Below, one piece after another: positions 26,221 to 35,470 of a stretch of 64,000 nucleotides of DNA. The stretch spans positions 124,001-188,000 of the forward strand of contig NZ_SOBH01000004.1 of NCBI RefSeq assembly GCF_004365635.1. The letters run 5' to 3'. The DNA is from Litoreibacter halocynthiae. Lineage in GTDB: Bacteria; Pseudomonadota; Alphaproteobacteria; Rhodobacterales; Rhodobacteraceae. The notes below the pieces were generated by a model that was not told the origin of the DNA, searched no databases, and was given only the letters and a program-made list of their open reading frames with translations. Numbering within the stretch: the first letter of the stretch is position 1; each line of letters begins with the position of its first letter. Both the position numbers and the translations under genes were made by a program.

Positions 26221-27084
26221 CTAATCTCCACCAGATTTTTTGCCGTGATTGCGTCGTGATAACTCGCAATTCAGTGTCGCCCCAAGCAAGACGACCCAAG
26301 CGCTAATATAGAACCACATCAGCAATGCGACGACAGCGCCGATTGATCCGTACACCTCGTTATATTTGCCGAAATTGGCCAGATAGAGTGAGAAAGCCCA
26401 CGATGCCGTTCCCCAGATAACCAAGGCGACCAAGGCACCGGGGGAAACCCAGCTGGTTCTGAGATGTGGCGTTTTATGGTTGGGGCCAAAGCGATAAATC
26501 AGACCCAAACCGAGGACCACGGCAGAAATCACAACCACCCAGCGGAGCAGTTCGAACATGTCTCCGGCATACTCCCCCAGTGGCAGTAGGGCCAACGCAA
26601 TCGGGAAGACCACGATACCCGTAAGCGCAATCAGCGACATCGCAATCAAGCACATGGTTAGTAGCAACGCTGCAAAGGTCCTCCGTATACCTGTCCGGTG
26701 GGGGGCAGAATACACCGCATTCAATCCACGGATCAGAGCAGACACTCCTGCGCGCGTCGACCAAAGTGCCGCCATTAAAGAGATTAAAGTCGTGTAGCCC
26801 AACGTCGAGTCATTGGCATTGATCAACACATCCACTTGTGTTTCGAAAAGCCTGAATGCATCGCCAGGGATAAAACTGCTTAACAAGGTAACCTGTTCGT
26901 CGATCAGGTTTGGATCCGAGAAAACGCCCCAAAGCGCAATAAGGGCGGCCAGAGCCGGGAAAATCGCCAACATTGCGTAGAAGGCGACACCCGCCGAAAT
27001 CAAGCTCAGGTTGCGTGCGTCCATCGCTGTCAGCAAATTGCTTAAGAAGGTGTAAGCCGACATCAAATAGCGCAGTATCTTCAC
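26221..27084 (-). CDS. YihY/BrkB (UPF0761) family inner membrane protein
   Basis: A membrane protein of about 287 residues of the YihY family, once named ribonuclease BN, which is now considered a misassignment. Visible family features: SLISAGVAFYAMLAIFPALAAL, SLMAALWSTRAGVSALIRGLNAVY and GRNHGKK-like basic end; about six hydrophobic segments. Function unknown, possibly a transporter. The start is uncertain: GTG at 27084 directly after the small upstream ORF's stop codon is chosen because the family begins near this point; an ATG at 27063 is possible. The small membrane ORF (27087-27266) just upstream suggests translational coupling. Confidence 0.8.
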   Translation of the reverse strand: MKILRYLMSAYTFLSNLLTAMDARNLSLISAGVAFYAMLAIFPALAALIALWGVFSDPNLIDEQVTLLSSFIPGDAFRLFETQVDVLINANDSTLGYTTLISLMAALWSTRAGVSALIRGLNAVYSAPHRTGIRRTFAALLLTMCLIAMSLIALTGIVVFPIALALLPLGEYAGDMFELLRWVVVISAVVLGLGLIYRFGPNHKTPHLRTSWVSPGALVALVIWGTASWAFSLYLANFGKYNEVYGSIGAVVALLMWFYISAWVVLLGATLNCELSRRNHGKKSGGD

Positions 27085-27086
27085 GA

Positions 27087-27266
27087 TCAACGGGCCGGTT
27101 TCGGACCCGCGAAGTACCAGATCAAGAATCCGATTATTGGTAAGAACAGAACCAACGCGATCCACAAAACCTTTTGTGCGGTCTCGATCTTGGCATTGAA
27201 AATCGAAGCGATGGCCCAAATATCGAGCGCAAAGACGATGAGGGCGAGCATGGAGTTTAGGCCCAT
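27087..27266 (-). CDS. small PLDc_N-like membrane protein
   Basis: A 59-residue ORF translated from an ATG at 27266 with two hydrophobic segments: SMLALIVFALDIWAIASIF, and VLWIALVLFLPIIGFLIWYF, ending FAGPKPAR. This is the pattern of short proteins carrying a PLDc_N-type segment (cardiolipin synthase N-terminus like), which occur widely and have no known function. It abuts the YihY-like start by a few bases, so they are probably cotranslated. Confidence 0.7.
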   Translation of the reverse strand: MGLNSMLALIVFALDIWAIASIFNAKIETAQKVLWIALVLFLPIIGFLIWYFAGPKPAR

Positions 27267-27341
27267 TTCAGGCTCCTATTGCGTTATTCGTCATCCCAAA
27301 GGTAAGCGTGTCCAGCCCGAATACCAAGCGTTGCGTTGGGC

Positions 27342-28673
27342 CTAGGCTTCGAAGTCCTGCCTGCCGATGGATACATAAGCTGCAAAGCCAGATTTTTTAG
27401 CGTCTTTGGCTGAGTAAATATTACGCAGGTCGGCCATACGTGGGGTCTTCATCTTTTTGGCGATCTTCGTAAGGTCCAGTGCACGGAATTCGTTCCACTC
27501 GGTCAAGATTACGACAGCTTCAGCATTGTGCACGGCCTTGTAGGGATCATCGGCCCATTGCACGCCCGGCAGTAGCGCCTCGCCCTCGCGGAAGCCTTGC
27601 GGGTCAACCACCCGGACTTTCGCACCACCGCCGACCAGCGCAGGTACGATCGTCAAAGAGGGCGCATCACGCATGTCGTCGGTGTTCGGCTTGAAGGTAA
27701 CGCCAAGAACCGCGATTGTTTTACCGTTGAATGTTCCTTCACAAAGATCGCGCAGCTTTTCTATCATCCGCGCTTTGATACCGTCGTTCACGCGCATCAC
27801 GGTCTCTGTGATTTGCATAGGAACCGCGTGCTCCTGCCCGATCCGCGCTAGTGCGGACGTGTCCTTGGGGAAGCACGATCCACCGTATCCCGGCCCAGCA
27901 TGCAAGAACTTATTGCCGATCCTGCCATCCATGCCCATGCCACGGGACACTTGTTTGACATCCGCACCCGTCTTTTCACACAGAGCTGCGATCTCATTGA
28001 TAAAGGTGATCTTGGTCGCAAGAAATGCGTTGGCGGCATATTTGATCATCTCGGCACTCTCGAGGTCGGTCGTGATAATCGGGAAATCTCGCAAATAAAG
28101 CGGTCGGTAGACTTCTGCCATCACCTCAGCCGCGCGATCGGTCTGAACACCTACGACCACTCTGTCTGGCTTCATGAAGTCATCAATCGCCGCACCTTCG
28201 CGCAAAAACTCAGGGTTGGATGCCACATCAAACACAAGATCAGGAGCGGCTTTGCGCACCACTTGTTTGATCTGACGGTTGGTGCCCAACGGGACCGTCG
28301 ATTTCGTGACGATCACGGTATAGGGATTGCCTTCAGCAGCACAGGCTTTGGCAATGTCTTCGGCAGCGGCATACACGAACGATAGATCGGCATGCCCGTC
28401 ACCGCGCCGCGTCGGGGTGCCGACGGCAATGAACACCGCATCGGCGCCCTTAACCCCTGCACTCAGATCAGTAGTGAATGACAGTCGGCCGGCCTCTACG
28501 TTCTTCGACATCAGGTCGTCCAAGCCGGGCTCGTAGATCGGAACTTTACCGCTGTTGAGCATTTCAATCTTGGACGGGTCGCGATCTACGCAAACCACAT
28601 CATGTCCGAAATCCGAGAAACACACACCAGACACCAATCCAACATACCCGGTGCCAATCATCGTGATCTTCAT
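27342..28673 (-). CDS. ugd: UDP-glucose 6-dehydrogenase
   Basis: A 443-residue enzyme that oxidises UDP-glucose to UDP-glucuronate with two NAD+, supplying uronic acid for exopolysaccharide. Visible features: NAD-binding IGTGYVGLVSGVCF at residues 6-19, VIVTKSTVPLGT, the substrate-binding segment SNPEFLREGAAI, and the active-site cysteine in GGSCFPKDTSAL. The NAD-linked thiohemiacetal cysteine is conserved. It lies at the edge of the polysaccharide region, upstream on the minus strand of a sugar transferase gene, with a 124-base gap. Confidence 0.95.
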   Translation of the reverse strand: MKITMIGTGYVGLVSGVCFSDFGHDVVCVDRDPSKIEMLNSGKVPIYEPGLDDLMSKNVEAGRLSFTTDLSAGVKGADAVFIAVGTPTRRGDGHADLSFVYAAAEDIAKACAAEGNPYTVIVTKSTVPLGTNRQIKQVVRKAAPDLVFDVASNPEFLREGAAIDDFMKPDRVVVGVQTDRAAEVMAEVYRPLYLRDFPIITTDLESAEMIKYAANAFLATKITFINEIAALCEKTGADVKQVSRGMGMDGRIGNKFLHAGPGYGGSCFPKDTSALARIGQEHAVPMQITETVMRVNDGIKARMIEKLRDLCEGTFNGKTIAVLGVTFKPNTDDMRDAPSLTIVPALVGGGAKVRVVDPQGFREGEALLPGVQWADDPYKAVHNAEAVVILTEWNEFRALDLTKIAKKMKTPRMADLRNIYSAKDAKKSGFAAYVSIGRQDFEA

Positions 28674-28797
28674 AGTACCCTCTTGAACCTACTCATTGCG
28701 ACTTGCGAAACTTTAAGGCCACCTGTCAACGAAAAGTCAGATTTGCAACTTTCCCCGTAGTCGGATGCGATCTTTGTACCTCACGTTGCAGGGGTGT

Positions 28798-29391
28798 TCA
28801 GAACACTGTTTTGATCATGATCCACGCATCCAAACACAGGTTGCGCTTTCGTTGATACATCAGATCAAGACGGGCTTTCCGCGGGACACATCGCCTTGCA
28901 TAGACTTCGTCTGTCTCTTTCGACGACTGACATTTTGCCAACAAATACTCTTCGTGACGATGAAACGCGATCGAAGCCAAACCGGTAATTCCGGGCCGGC
29001 TTTTCAACACCTGTGCATATACATCGGGGAAGCGCTCGACATACTCCCGCAGCGGCGGTCGTGGCCCGACAAAGCTGATGTCGCCACGAAGCACGTTCCA
29101 AAGCTGCGGAATTTCGTCAAGCCGCAGACGGCGCAGCGTCGCCCCTGTCCGCGTGACCCGATGGGCTTTGTTTCCGCCTGATACACCCTGATCTGCCTGT
29201 GTCACTGTCATGGTGCGGAATTTAACCAACGGAAACCCTTGCGTCGGAGTTTTCATGCGCTCTGCCTTGTAGAAAACGGGGCGACCATCCAGCAATACCA
29301 CCAGCAATGCCGTCACAAGTAAAACAGGGAGCAAGATAGTGCCAAGCAACAGCAGGGCCGAAAGGTCGAACAGACGTTTTGAAATGGTCAA
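28798..29391 (-). CDS. bacterial sugar transferase (phosphoglycosyl transferase)
   Basis: A 197-residue monotopic phosphoglycosyl transferase, the short form of the polyprenyl-phosphate glycosyl-1-phosphate transferase family. It would transfer a sugar-1-phosphate from a nucleotide sugar to the lipid carrier, the first step of glycan assembly. Visible: one N-terminal hydrophobic segment (residues 9-34), KFRTM, RLRLDEIPQLWNVLRGDISFVGPRPP (catalytic Asp-Glu dyad in LDEIPQ), and SRPGITGLASI. The sugar is unknown. It overlaps the epimerase gene by 4 bases, implying a shared transcript. A longer paralogue is encoded at 59725-60414. Confidence 0.88.
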   Translation of the reverse strand: MTISKRLFDLSALLLLGTILLPVLLVTALLVVLLDGRPVFYKAERMKTPTQGFPLVKFRTMTVTQADQGVSGGNKAHRVTRTGATLRRLRLDEIPQLWNVLRGDISFVGPRPPLREYVERFPDVYAQVLKSRPGITGLASIAFHRHEEYLLAKCQSSKETDEVYARRCVPRKARLDLMYQRKRNLCLDAWIMIKTVF

Positions 29392-30272
29392 GCCAAGACC
29401 CCCAGAGTGCGCAACTCGGCTACCATACTGTCCGGCGTCGTAGCAAGACTGCCCGACCCGATTGCTGCTTCAAGCAACGCGCAGTCCAGCGTAATTCGCT
29501 GCGTTTGATAGCGTTCGGCATCGGCCGCTGTCCAAGCCCACCGAAGCCCAGCAGCTTGGACCAGCTCCGCCATCTCAACTGGCGGCGCCGCTGCGAAATT
29601 CAAGACCGGAGGCAAGCGCGTGCGGTGTTCAACCAGAAGCTCAAGACAACGGGCGAACCGAGACGGGCCAATATAAGAACGCAGTGGTCCCTTATTGTCT
29701 AAAAATCTGTCCAAGCTAATCGTCTTGCGGCTCGGAGCATGCGCGGCTTGCCCCAGCAACGCATCCGCTCCGGCCACATTCCCGATCCGAAGACAACACA
29801 CGTCGATAGCCGCACCCAAATCCGCAACGGCATGTTCCATGTCGAGCTTTGCCTGACCATAAGCGCTGGTCGGAGCGGGATCGTCGCTCTCAGACAACCC
29901 TTCACCCACTGCGTAAACTGCTGATGACGACGCCAGAAAAATCCGCGGCACACCAGCTTGGGCCGCTGCTTCGACAACGGCGCAAGAAAGCGCTGCGGTC
30001 TGGGATAAGTCGCCCGCGGTTGATGGTGTCGCTCCGATCATCGCAAAGATCGCTCCCAATCCGCCTTCGGCCTCATTGAAGCGTAGCAGCGGATCTGGGC
30101 CATCCTCGAGGGGCGACCATTTGAGGTCGAAGCCTTCACCGCGGGATTGTGACCGAACCGTCCCGCTCGGAGGCACGGCTTTCCAGTGCTTCAAAAGCAT
30201 CTGGCTCACCCGGCCCGTGGCCCCCATCAACAGCAAAGGTCGGTCATTTGAATTAGAAGTTTGTGGGGCCAT
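29388..30272 (-). CDS. NAD-dependent epimerase/dehydratase family protein
   Basis: A 294-residue Rossmann-fold protein. The N-terminal nucleotide-binding motif is LLLMGATGRVSQML. Further signs of the extended SDR family are IFLASSSAVYAVGEG and TSAYGQAKLDMEHAV, with a YxxxK catalytic pair (Y-GQAK). The exact sugar-nucleotide reaction is unknown. It lies between the short sugar transferase (overlap of 4 bases) and the WbpM/PglF-like gene (8-base gap) in one minus-strand operon, so it probably modifies the sugar nucleotide used to start or build the glycan. Confidence 0.8.
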   Translation of the reverse strand: MAPQTSNSNDRPLLLMGATGRVSQMLLKHWKAVPPSGTVRSQSRGEGFDLKWSPLEDGPDPLLRFNEAEGGLGAIFAMIGATPSTAGDLSQTAALSCAVVEAAAQAGVPRIFLASSSAVYAVGEGLSESDDPAPTSAYGQAKLDMEHAVADLGAAIDVCCLRIGNVAGADALLGQAAHAPSRKTISLDRFLDNKGPLRSYIGPSRFARCLELLVEHRTRLPPVLNFAAAPPVEMAELVQAAGLRWAWTAADAERYQTQRITLDCALLEAAIGSGSLATTPDSMVAELRTLGVLA

Positions 30273-30280
30273 TGGAGACG

Positions 30281-32158
30281 TCAGACCACGTCATCCAGAC
30301 CCGTTTCGGCAACATGAAACCCGTCCACGCTTGCCTCGATAATTGCGCGCAACTTCAATGGATCGTTCGCGGCAATCGCTGTGCGTATCTGCTTCAGAAT
30401 TCGCGCCATCTCGATCTGTGAAAACTTGCGCTCTTCGGCACGCATGATCTTTTCATGCGGCGTCGGCAGCATGTTGTTCCCGATCAGCAATTCTTCGTAG
30501 AGTTTTTCGCCCGGACGCAAACCCACGGTCTGTATATCGATATCGCCATGCGGGTTGCTTTCATCGCGCACGGTCAATCCGGTCAGCTCGACCATGCGTC
30601 GCGCAAGGTCGCGAATGTTTACTGGTGCACCCATATCCAGAACGAACACATCGCCACCGGTTGCATAAGCGCCCGCCAGAAGTACCAGTCGCGCAGCTTC
30701 AGAGATCGTCATAAAATAGCGGGTAATCTTGTCATGCGTCAGGGTGATCGGGCCACCTGCAGAAATCTGGCTTTGGAACAACGGAATGACGGAGCCGGAA
30801 GAGCCTAAAACATTGCCAAAGCGCACCATTGCGAACTTCGTAACTTCGGAGCGCGTTTGCAGATCCTGAATGGCCAATTCAGCAAGCCGTTTGCTAGCCC
30901 CCATGATATTGGTCGGGCGAACCGCTTTGTCAGTAGACACCAGAATGAACCGCTCGACACCGGCATTCTGCGCCGCTTCTGCGGTTGTGAGGGTCCCGAA
31001 CAGATTGTTCCGCAACCCCTCAATCTCGTTTTCTTCAACAAGTGGCACGTGCTTGTAGGCCGCTGCGAACAACACAATGTCAGTTTCGGATTCAGCCATG
31101 ACATTGGACATACGTTCTTTGTCGCAGACAGATCCAAGCCGCGTCACCAACTCAACGCCATGCAGCGCCGCCAACGGCATGAGTTCTTGAGAAATCGTGT
31201 AAAGCGCGTACTCGGAGTGATCCACTAAAGTCACGCGCTGTGGTCCACGCAAAATGATCTGACGGCACAGTTCCGAACCAATTGAGCCACCGGCCCCCGT
31301 GATTAGGACGCGACGGCCTGCATAGGCGCGCGCAACCTCCGGCGTCTCTAGATCAACTTTATCACGCCCCAAAAGGCGGTCGGCTGTGACTGGACGAAGG
31401 TTTGACGCCAAACCCGTTCCTTCGACCAACTCGCTGTAGGACGGAAGCGCATGAACTTCGCATCCAAATTCCGCAAGCTCTTGGGTTAGACGACGCATCT
31501 TAGGTTCACTGACCGATGGCATCGCCAACAAGACGCGCTCGACCTCTTTCGACTTCACCAATGCTTCCAGCCGAGACCTGGAACAAACCTCCATGCCGGA
31601 GACTGTCATTGATTGTAGTGTGACGTTGTCATCCACAAACGTAACCGGGCGCATCTGAAAATCTTGACGCAAAGCCGCGAGCAGTTGCACGCCCGCAGAC
31701 CCCGCACCATAGATCGCCACTGGGATACGACCTGCCCCGTCGTTAAACCGGCGAACCAGAAAATTCCTGCCCAATGTTCGAATGCCCAAATGCAACAGAA
31801 GGAAAACCGGTCCGGTCAGCATCACAACGGCGCGTGGAATATTCAAACCCAGCGCGTAGGTGAGAATGGCTGTTAAAATCGCGACTGAAAGAGCCGCGAA
31901 TGCGCCGCGGCGCATGTCGTGCACTTCGAAAGCCATGAGCTTGATGCGATTCAAACCAATTTTCAGAAATACGGGCGTCGCGAGAATAGGTGCAATAAAG
32001 AAAAGTGGTAGGGCTGACCAAAGCAACTCGCTTGCGGGCGCCGTATCGAACAGCAGCGCGAGTGCGATTAAGAGGCTTGCTGGCACCAAGACAACGTCAA
32101 TGAGGAGGAGAATCTGACGCTTAACGGGCCTTGGAAGTGTAACAAGATAATCAAGCAT
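30281..32158 (-). CDS. nucleoside-diphosphate-sugar 4,6-dehydratase, membrane type (WbpM/PglF/CapD-like)
   Basis: A protein of about 625 residues with four N-terminal hydrophobic segments and two Rossmann units: a nucleotide-binding motif AIYGAGSAGVQL, then the SDR core with LITGAGGSIGSEL. The active-site region STDKAVRPTNIMGASKRLAE has Met in place of the common Tyr, with the Lys retained, as in WbpM and PglF. These enzymes convert UDP-GlcNAc to the 4-keto-6-deoxy sugar, the start of bacillosamine or QuiNAc synthesis. The ATG at 32158 was chosen over a longer frame since hydrophobic segments follow soon after. It probably leads the operon with the epimerase and transferase genes downstream. 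Confidence 0.92.
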   Translation of the reverse strand: MLDYLVTLPRPVKRQILLLIDVVLVPASLLIALALLFDTAPASELLWSALPLFFIAPILATPVFLKIGLNRIKLMAFEVHDMRRGAFAALSVAILTAILTYALGLNIPRAVVMLTGPVFLLLHLGIRTLGRNFLVRRFNDGAGRIPVAIYGAGSAGVQLLAALRQDFQMRPVTFVDDNVTLQSMTVSGMEVCSRSRLEALVKSKEVERVLLAMPSVSEPKMRRLTQELAEFGCEVHALPSYSELVEGTGLASNLRPVTADRLLGRDKVDLETPEVARAYAGRRVLITGAGGSIGSELCRQIILRGPQRVTLVDHSEYALYTISQELMPLAALHGVELVTRLGSVCDKERMSNVMAESETDIVLFAAAYKHVPLVEENEIEGLRNNLFGTLTTAEAAQNAGVERFILVSTDKAVRPTNIMGASKRLAELAIQDLQTRSEVTKFAMVRFGNVLGSSGSVIPLFQSQISAGGPITLTHDKITRYFMTISEAARLVLLAGAYATGGDVFVLDMGAPVNIRDLARRMVELTGLTVRDESNPHGDIDIQTVGLRPGEKLYEELLIGNNMLPTPHEKIMRAEERKFSQIEMARILKQIRTAIAANDPLKLRAIIEASVDGFHVAETGLDDVV

Positions 32159-32533
32159 TAGAAAAATTCGCCCCCTACCCCACAACTCTCAGTAATTGAG
32201 ACTGGCAATTAAGCTTGCTTAGGGATTATTAGATTTAGCTCTGATGAGCCCGAGTCCGCAACAGACTTCGCTTGCAATACAGGGGGAAACGGCGGTTTTC
32301 TGCTGCATAATTGACTATTCATCGTGGATTCACGCAGTTTAACGACATCGTTGAAACTCTTGGCTTGAATGATTCATAGCTTAGAAAGCCTGTTTCCGCG
32401 CACTCGGAAGAGCAAAAACAGTATATTTTCAGCCCGAATCAATGACATCGCGATAGATAAACGTGCGTTGATACACGCATTTCACTTACTTGATTGATGG
32501 CAGCCAGCCTGTTCGAAACGGCTTGATAAATGG
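32159..32533. other. intergenic region without recognised gene
   Basis: This AT-richer stretch of 375 bases lies between the WbpM/PglF-like gene and the uxuB stop codon. It should hold the promoter of the former. A CTGATGA element at 32241-32247 was checked for a hammerhead core but is not followed by the needed GAAA. I see no gene and no strong hairpin. Confidence 0.7.
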
Positions 32534-34063
32534 TTAACGGTCCCGTGAGGTTTTTCCTCCGGCAATCGCCTCAACAGCAGAACGCGATCCTTCTTTGCTC
32601 AGCAGTTTGTAGGCAGACATTACTGCATCACGAAAAGCAGGGTTTTGCGCAACCGTTGTGTCAAAAACGGCGTTGATATCCAACAGGTTTGAAACTCTCG
32701 TTGAGGGGTCCAGACCTGCTGCCGATGCCTCTCTCAGAACCGCTGCGAGCGGGTCACGAACATCAATTGCTTGGCCGCTTTCATCGACGCCACCGACGTA
32801 GCGCATCCAACCTGCTATCGCGAGCGCCAACCCCTGAATGGGTCGCGACGCCGCAAGATTGTCCGCAACAGTTCCAAGCAGCCGCTGCGGCAGTTTTTGC
32901 GATCCATCCATCGCGATTTGCCAAGTGCGGTGGCGGATAGAGGCGTTTTGATAGCGCTCCAATAATGCATCACAATAGGTCGACAAATCCTCACCCTCGG
33001 GCTGCGATACAGCCGGGATAATCTCTTCCGCCCACAGCTTTTGGCAGAATTTCGAGAAGACCGTATCAGCAACGGTCTCGGCAATTGTTTCATACCCTGC
33101 AAGATACCCCAGATAGGCCAGCGCCGAATGCGTTCCGTTGAGGCAGCGCAGCTTCATCGCCTCGTGTTTTTCGACGTCTGCAACGAACTGGGCACCACCC
33201 GCCTCCCAGCGCGGTCGCTCTGCGTCAACAAAATCATCCTCGATCACCCATTGCCGAAATGGCTCGTGCTGCACGCATGCGGGGTCAAAATATCCGGTGG
33301 ACGTTGCAAGCCGCTCCACGTCCGCTTCGGTGGTCGCGGGCGTGATCCGGTCAACCATGGTCGACGGGAATGGTACTTCCGTTGCGATCCAGTCAGCGAG
33401 ATCGGCGTCCAAAACACGAGCCAAGGACACTACGATTTGGCGCGCCAACTTTCCATTCGCAGGAATGTTGTCACAAGACAAAACGGTGAAAGGCTTATTC
33501 CCAGCCGCACGGCGCTGCGCCAGCGCCGCAACAATGTAGCCAGGTGCAGAGCGGGGGTTACCCGGGTGCGCGATGTCATGGACGATATCCGGGTGGTCCA
33601 TTTTCAATTTGCCGGTCGATGGTTCGTAACAATACCCCTTCTCGGTGATCGTCAGCGACACGATACGAATGGCCGGATCAGCCATAGCCACAATAACCGC
33701 GTCAGGGTTTTCCGGCGCGACGAGCACATCACAGATAACACCTATCACTTTGGTAGCAGACCCGCTCGGCCCCAGTGAGACCGAGGTATATACCCCGTCC
33801 TGCGGCCCCAGTTGTTCACGCGCAGTCGCGCTACGGAGTGACACTGCCACGATACCCCAATCACCGCCGTGAATTTCAATCACGTCCTGCGTGTAGTTTG
33901 CCCCGAAGGCCTTGAAGAACGCGCCGGGGCCAAGGTGAACAATCCCTGGCTTTGGCTTGGTCATGGATCGGTTCAGGCGGGGGTGATCGGGCAAGTCAGT
34001 CTCCCTTTTGGTGACGTAATGCAGGTCAAAGCCTGTAGGCAGCTTTTGCGAGTCCGTATGCAA
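32534..34063 (-). CDS. uxuB: mannitol dehydrogenase family protein, probable fructuronate reductase
   Basis: A 509-residue polyol-type dehydrogenase with the family's IVHLGPGAFFKAFGANYTQ at the N-terminus, and the conserved LRCLNGTHSALAYLG and KLPQR segments. Adjacent glucuronate isomerase makes fructuronate, so reduction to mannonate by NADH is the likely reaction; mannitol or other polyol oxidation remains possible. The start is a TTG at 34063 that overlaps the uxaC 3' end by 38 bases; an internal ATG at 33964 would cut into the conserved N-terminus. It is the second gene of an operon with uxaC. Confidence 0.85.
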   Translation of the reverse strand: MHTDSQKLPTGFDLHYVTKRETDLPDHPRLNRSMTKPKPGIVHLGPGAFFKAFGANYTQDVIEIHGGDWGIVAVSLRSATAREQLGPQDGVYTSVSLGPSGSATKVIGVICDVLVAPENPDAVIVAMADPAIRIVSLTITEKGYCYEPSTGKLKMDHPDIVHDIAHPGNPRSAPGYIVAALAQRRAAGNKPFTVLSCDNIPANGKLARQIVVSLARVLDADLADWIATEVPFPSTMVDRITPATTEADVERLATSTGYFDPACVQHEPFRQWVIEDDFVDAERPRWEAGGAQFVADVEKHEAMKLRCLNGTHSALAYLGYLAGYETIAETVADTVFSKFCQKLWAEEIIPAVSQPEGEDLSTYCDALLERYQNASIRHRTWQIAMDGSQKLPQRLLGTVADNLAASRPIQGLALAIAGWMRYVGGVDESGQAIDVRDPLAAVLREASAAGLDPSTRVSNLLDINAVFDTTVAQNPAFRDAVMSAYKLLSKEGSRSAVEAIAGGKTSRDR

Positions 34064-35432
34064 GGTCTTGCGCTACATCGAAGGCATCAGCCATGCTCAA
34101 CCGACCCGTCTCCACCAAGCTGGCAAGATAAGCGCAGTCCGACCGACGCGCCACGTCGTGTCGCGCAGGTATCGAACAAAAGGCCCGCGTGTCATCATTG
34201 AAACCCGCAGTGTTGTAGAATCCGCATGTCTCGGTCGTCGCCTCGCGGAACCGCTTAATGCCCTCGTAGCTATCGAAAAACCACCAAGGTGGCCCCAGCT
34301 TCAATGATGGATATGCCCCTGCGAGGGGGGCGAGCTCTCTGCCGTAAACCGTCTCGTCCAAAGTAAACAGAAGCACAGTCAAGTCCGGCTCCATACCGAC
34401 CGCATCAAGCAATGGTTTCAAGCCGCCTACGTAGTCAGTCCGCGTCGGAATATCGAAACCCTTATCGCGGCCATGAGCTCCAAAGACCTGCTGCGAGTGG
34501 TTGCGCCCGGACCCCGAGTGTATTTGCAGAACAAGCCCGTCTTCCAAGCTCATCTTCGCCATCTCCGTGAGCATCTGCCCCCGAAAGGCATCCGCCTCGT
34601 CTGCCGTGTGACTTCCTGTCAGAACCTTCTGGAAAAGTGTCTCGGCATCCGATGTGGTCAGGTTTTCGGTACGCGCCGTCGGGTGTCCGTGATCACTTGC
34701 CGTTGCTCCGAAGTCTTTGAAGTATGCGCGGCGCTTGCGATGGGCGTTTAGATAACCGTTCCAAGACGCGGTGTCCTCGCCTGTGACCTCGCCAAAGACT
34801 TCCACATTCTTCGAAAACCCCTCGAATTCTGGATCAACCACAGCGTCTGGCCGATAGGTCGTGATCACCCGCCCTGACCAGCCGCTGTCTTTGATCCTCT
34901 GATGCGCCCGCAGGTCATCCAGCGCGCCTTCGGTTGTGGCCAGACACTCGATCCCGAACGCCTCGAACAATGCGCGCGGGCGGAAGGCAACTTGCGATAG
35001 CATGTCGTCTATGTGGTCGTAATATGCGTCAGCAGTCTCCGCGCTCAGCGGGATGTCCAACCCGAATACATGCTCGAATGAATGGTTCAACCAAAGCGCC
35101 GAGGGCGTGCCCCGAAACAGATGGAAATTCTGCGCAAACAACCGCCATATCTTTCGGGGATCAGCCTCTGTCGCGCCGCCATCCGCGCGTGGGATACCAA
35201 GGTCGGCCATCGAGACACCCTGACTGACAAGCATCCGAAAAACGTAGTGATCGGGGATCACCAGAAGTTCGGCCGGATTTGGAAACCGCGCGTTGTCTGC
35301 AAACCAACGCGGGTCGCAATGCCCGTGGGGGCTAAGGATCGGTGTGTGTTCAATGCTCTCGAATAAACTGCGTGCGGTTTTGCGCAACTTGGAATCGGCG
35401 GAGAAAAGCCGGTCTGGCTCGGTAAGTGGCAT
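34026..35432 (-). CDS. uxaC: glucuronate isomerase
   Basis: A 468-residue uronate isomerase, amidohydrolase-like. It interconverts glucuronate and fructuronate (and galacturonate and tagaturonate), the first step of hexuronate use. Visible family signatures: TPILSPHGHCDP near the N-terminus with the HxH metal ligands, DHYVFRMLVSQGV, LVLQIHSGSGRNHS and PWWFFDSYEGIKRF. The ATG at 35432 has AGGAACC upstream and gives the usual length. The protein is probably cytoplasmic. Its promoter region carries a likely operator (35471-35498). Confidence 0.95.
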   Translation of the reverse strand: MPLTEPDRLFSADSKLRKTARSLFESIEHTPILSPHGHCDPRWFADNARFPNPAELLVIPDHYVFRMLVSQGVSMADLGIPRADGGATEADPRKIWRLFAQNFHLFRGTPSALWLNHSFEHVFGLDIPLSAETADAYYDHIDDMLSQVAFRPRALFEAFGIECLATTEGALDDLRAHQRIKDSGWSGRVITTYRPDAVVDPEFEGFSKNVEVFGEVTGEDTASWNGYLNAHRKRRAYFKDFGATASDHGHPTARTENLTTSDAETLFQKVLTGSHTADEADAFRGQMLTEMAKMSLEDGLVLQIHSGSGRNHSQQVFGAHGRDKGFDIPTRTDYVGGLKPLLDAVGMEPDLTVLLFTLDETVYGRELAPLAGAYPSLKLGPPWWFFDSYEGIKRFREATTETCGFYNTAGFNDDTRAFCSIPARHDVARRSDCAYLASLVETGRLSMADAFDVAQDLAYGLAKAAYRL

Positions 35433-35470
35433 CTCGGTTCCTACTCGCTTGGAGAGCTTCGCCTGCAATA

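Noticed and set aside
32241-32270. CTGATGA element resembling a hammerhead ribozyme core
   Set aside because: The GAAA that must follow after stem II is missing and no proper three-stem fold could be made.
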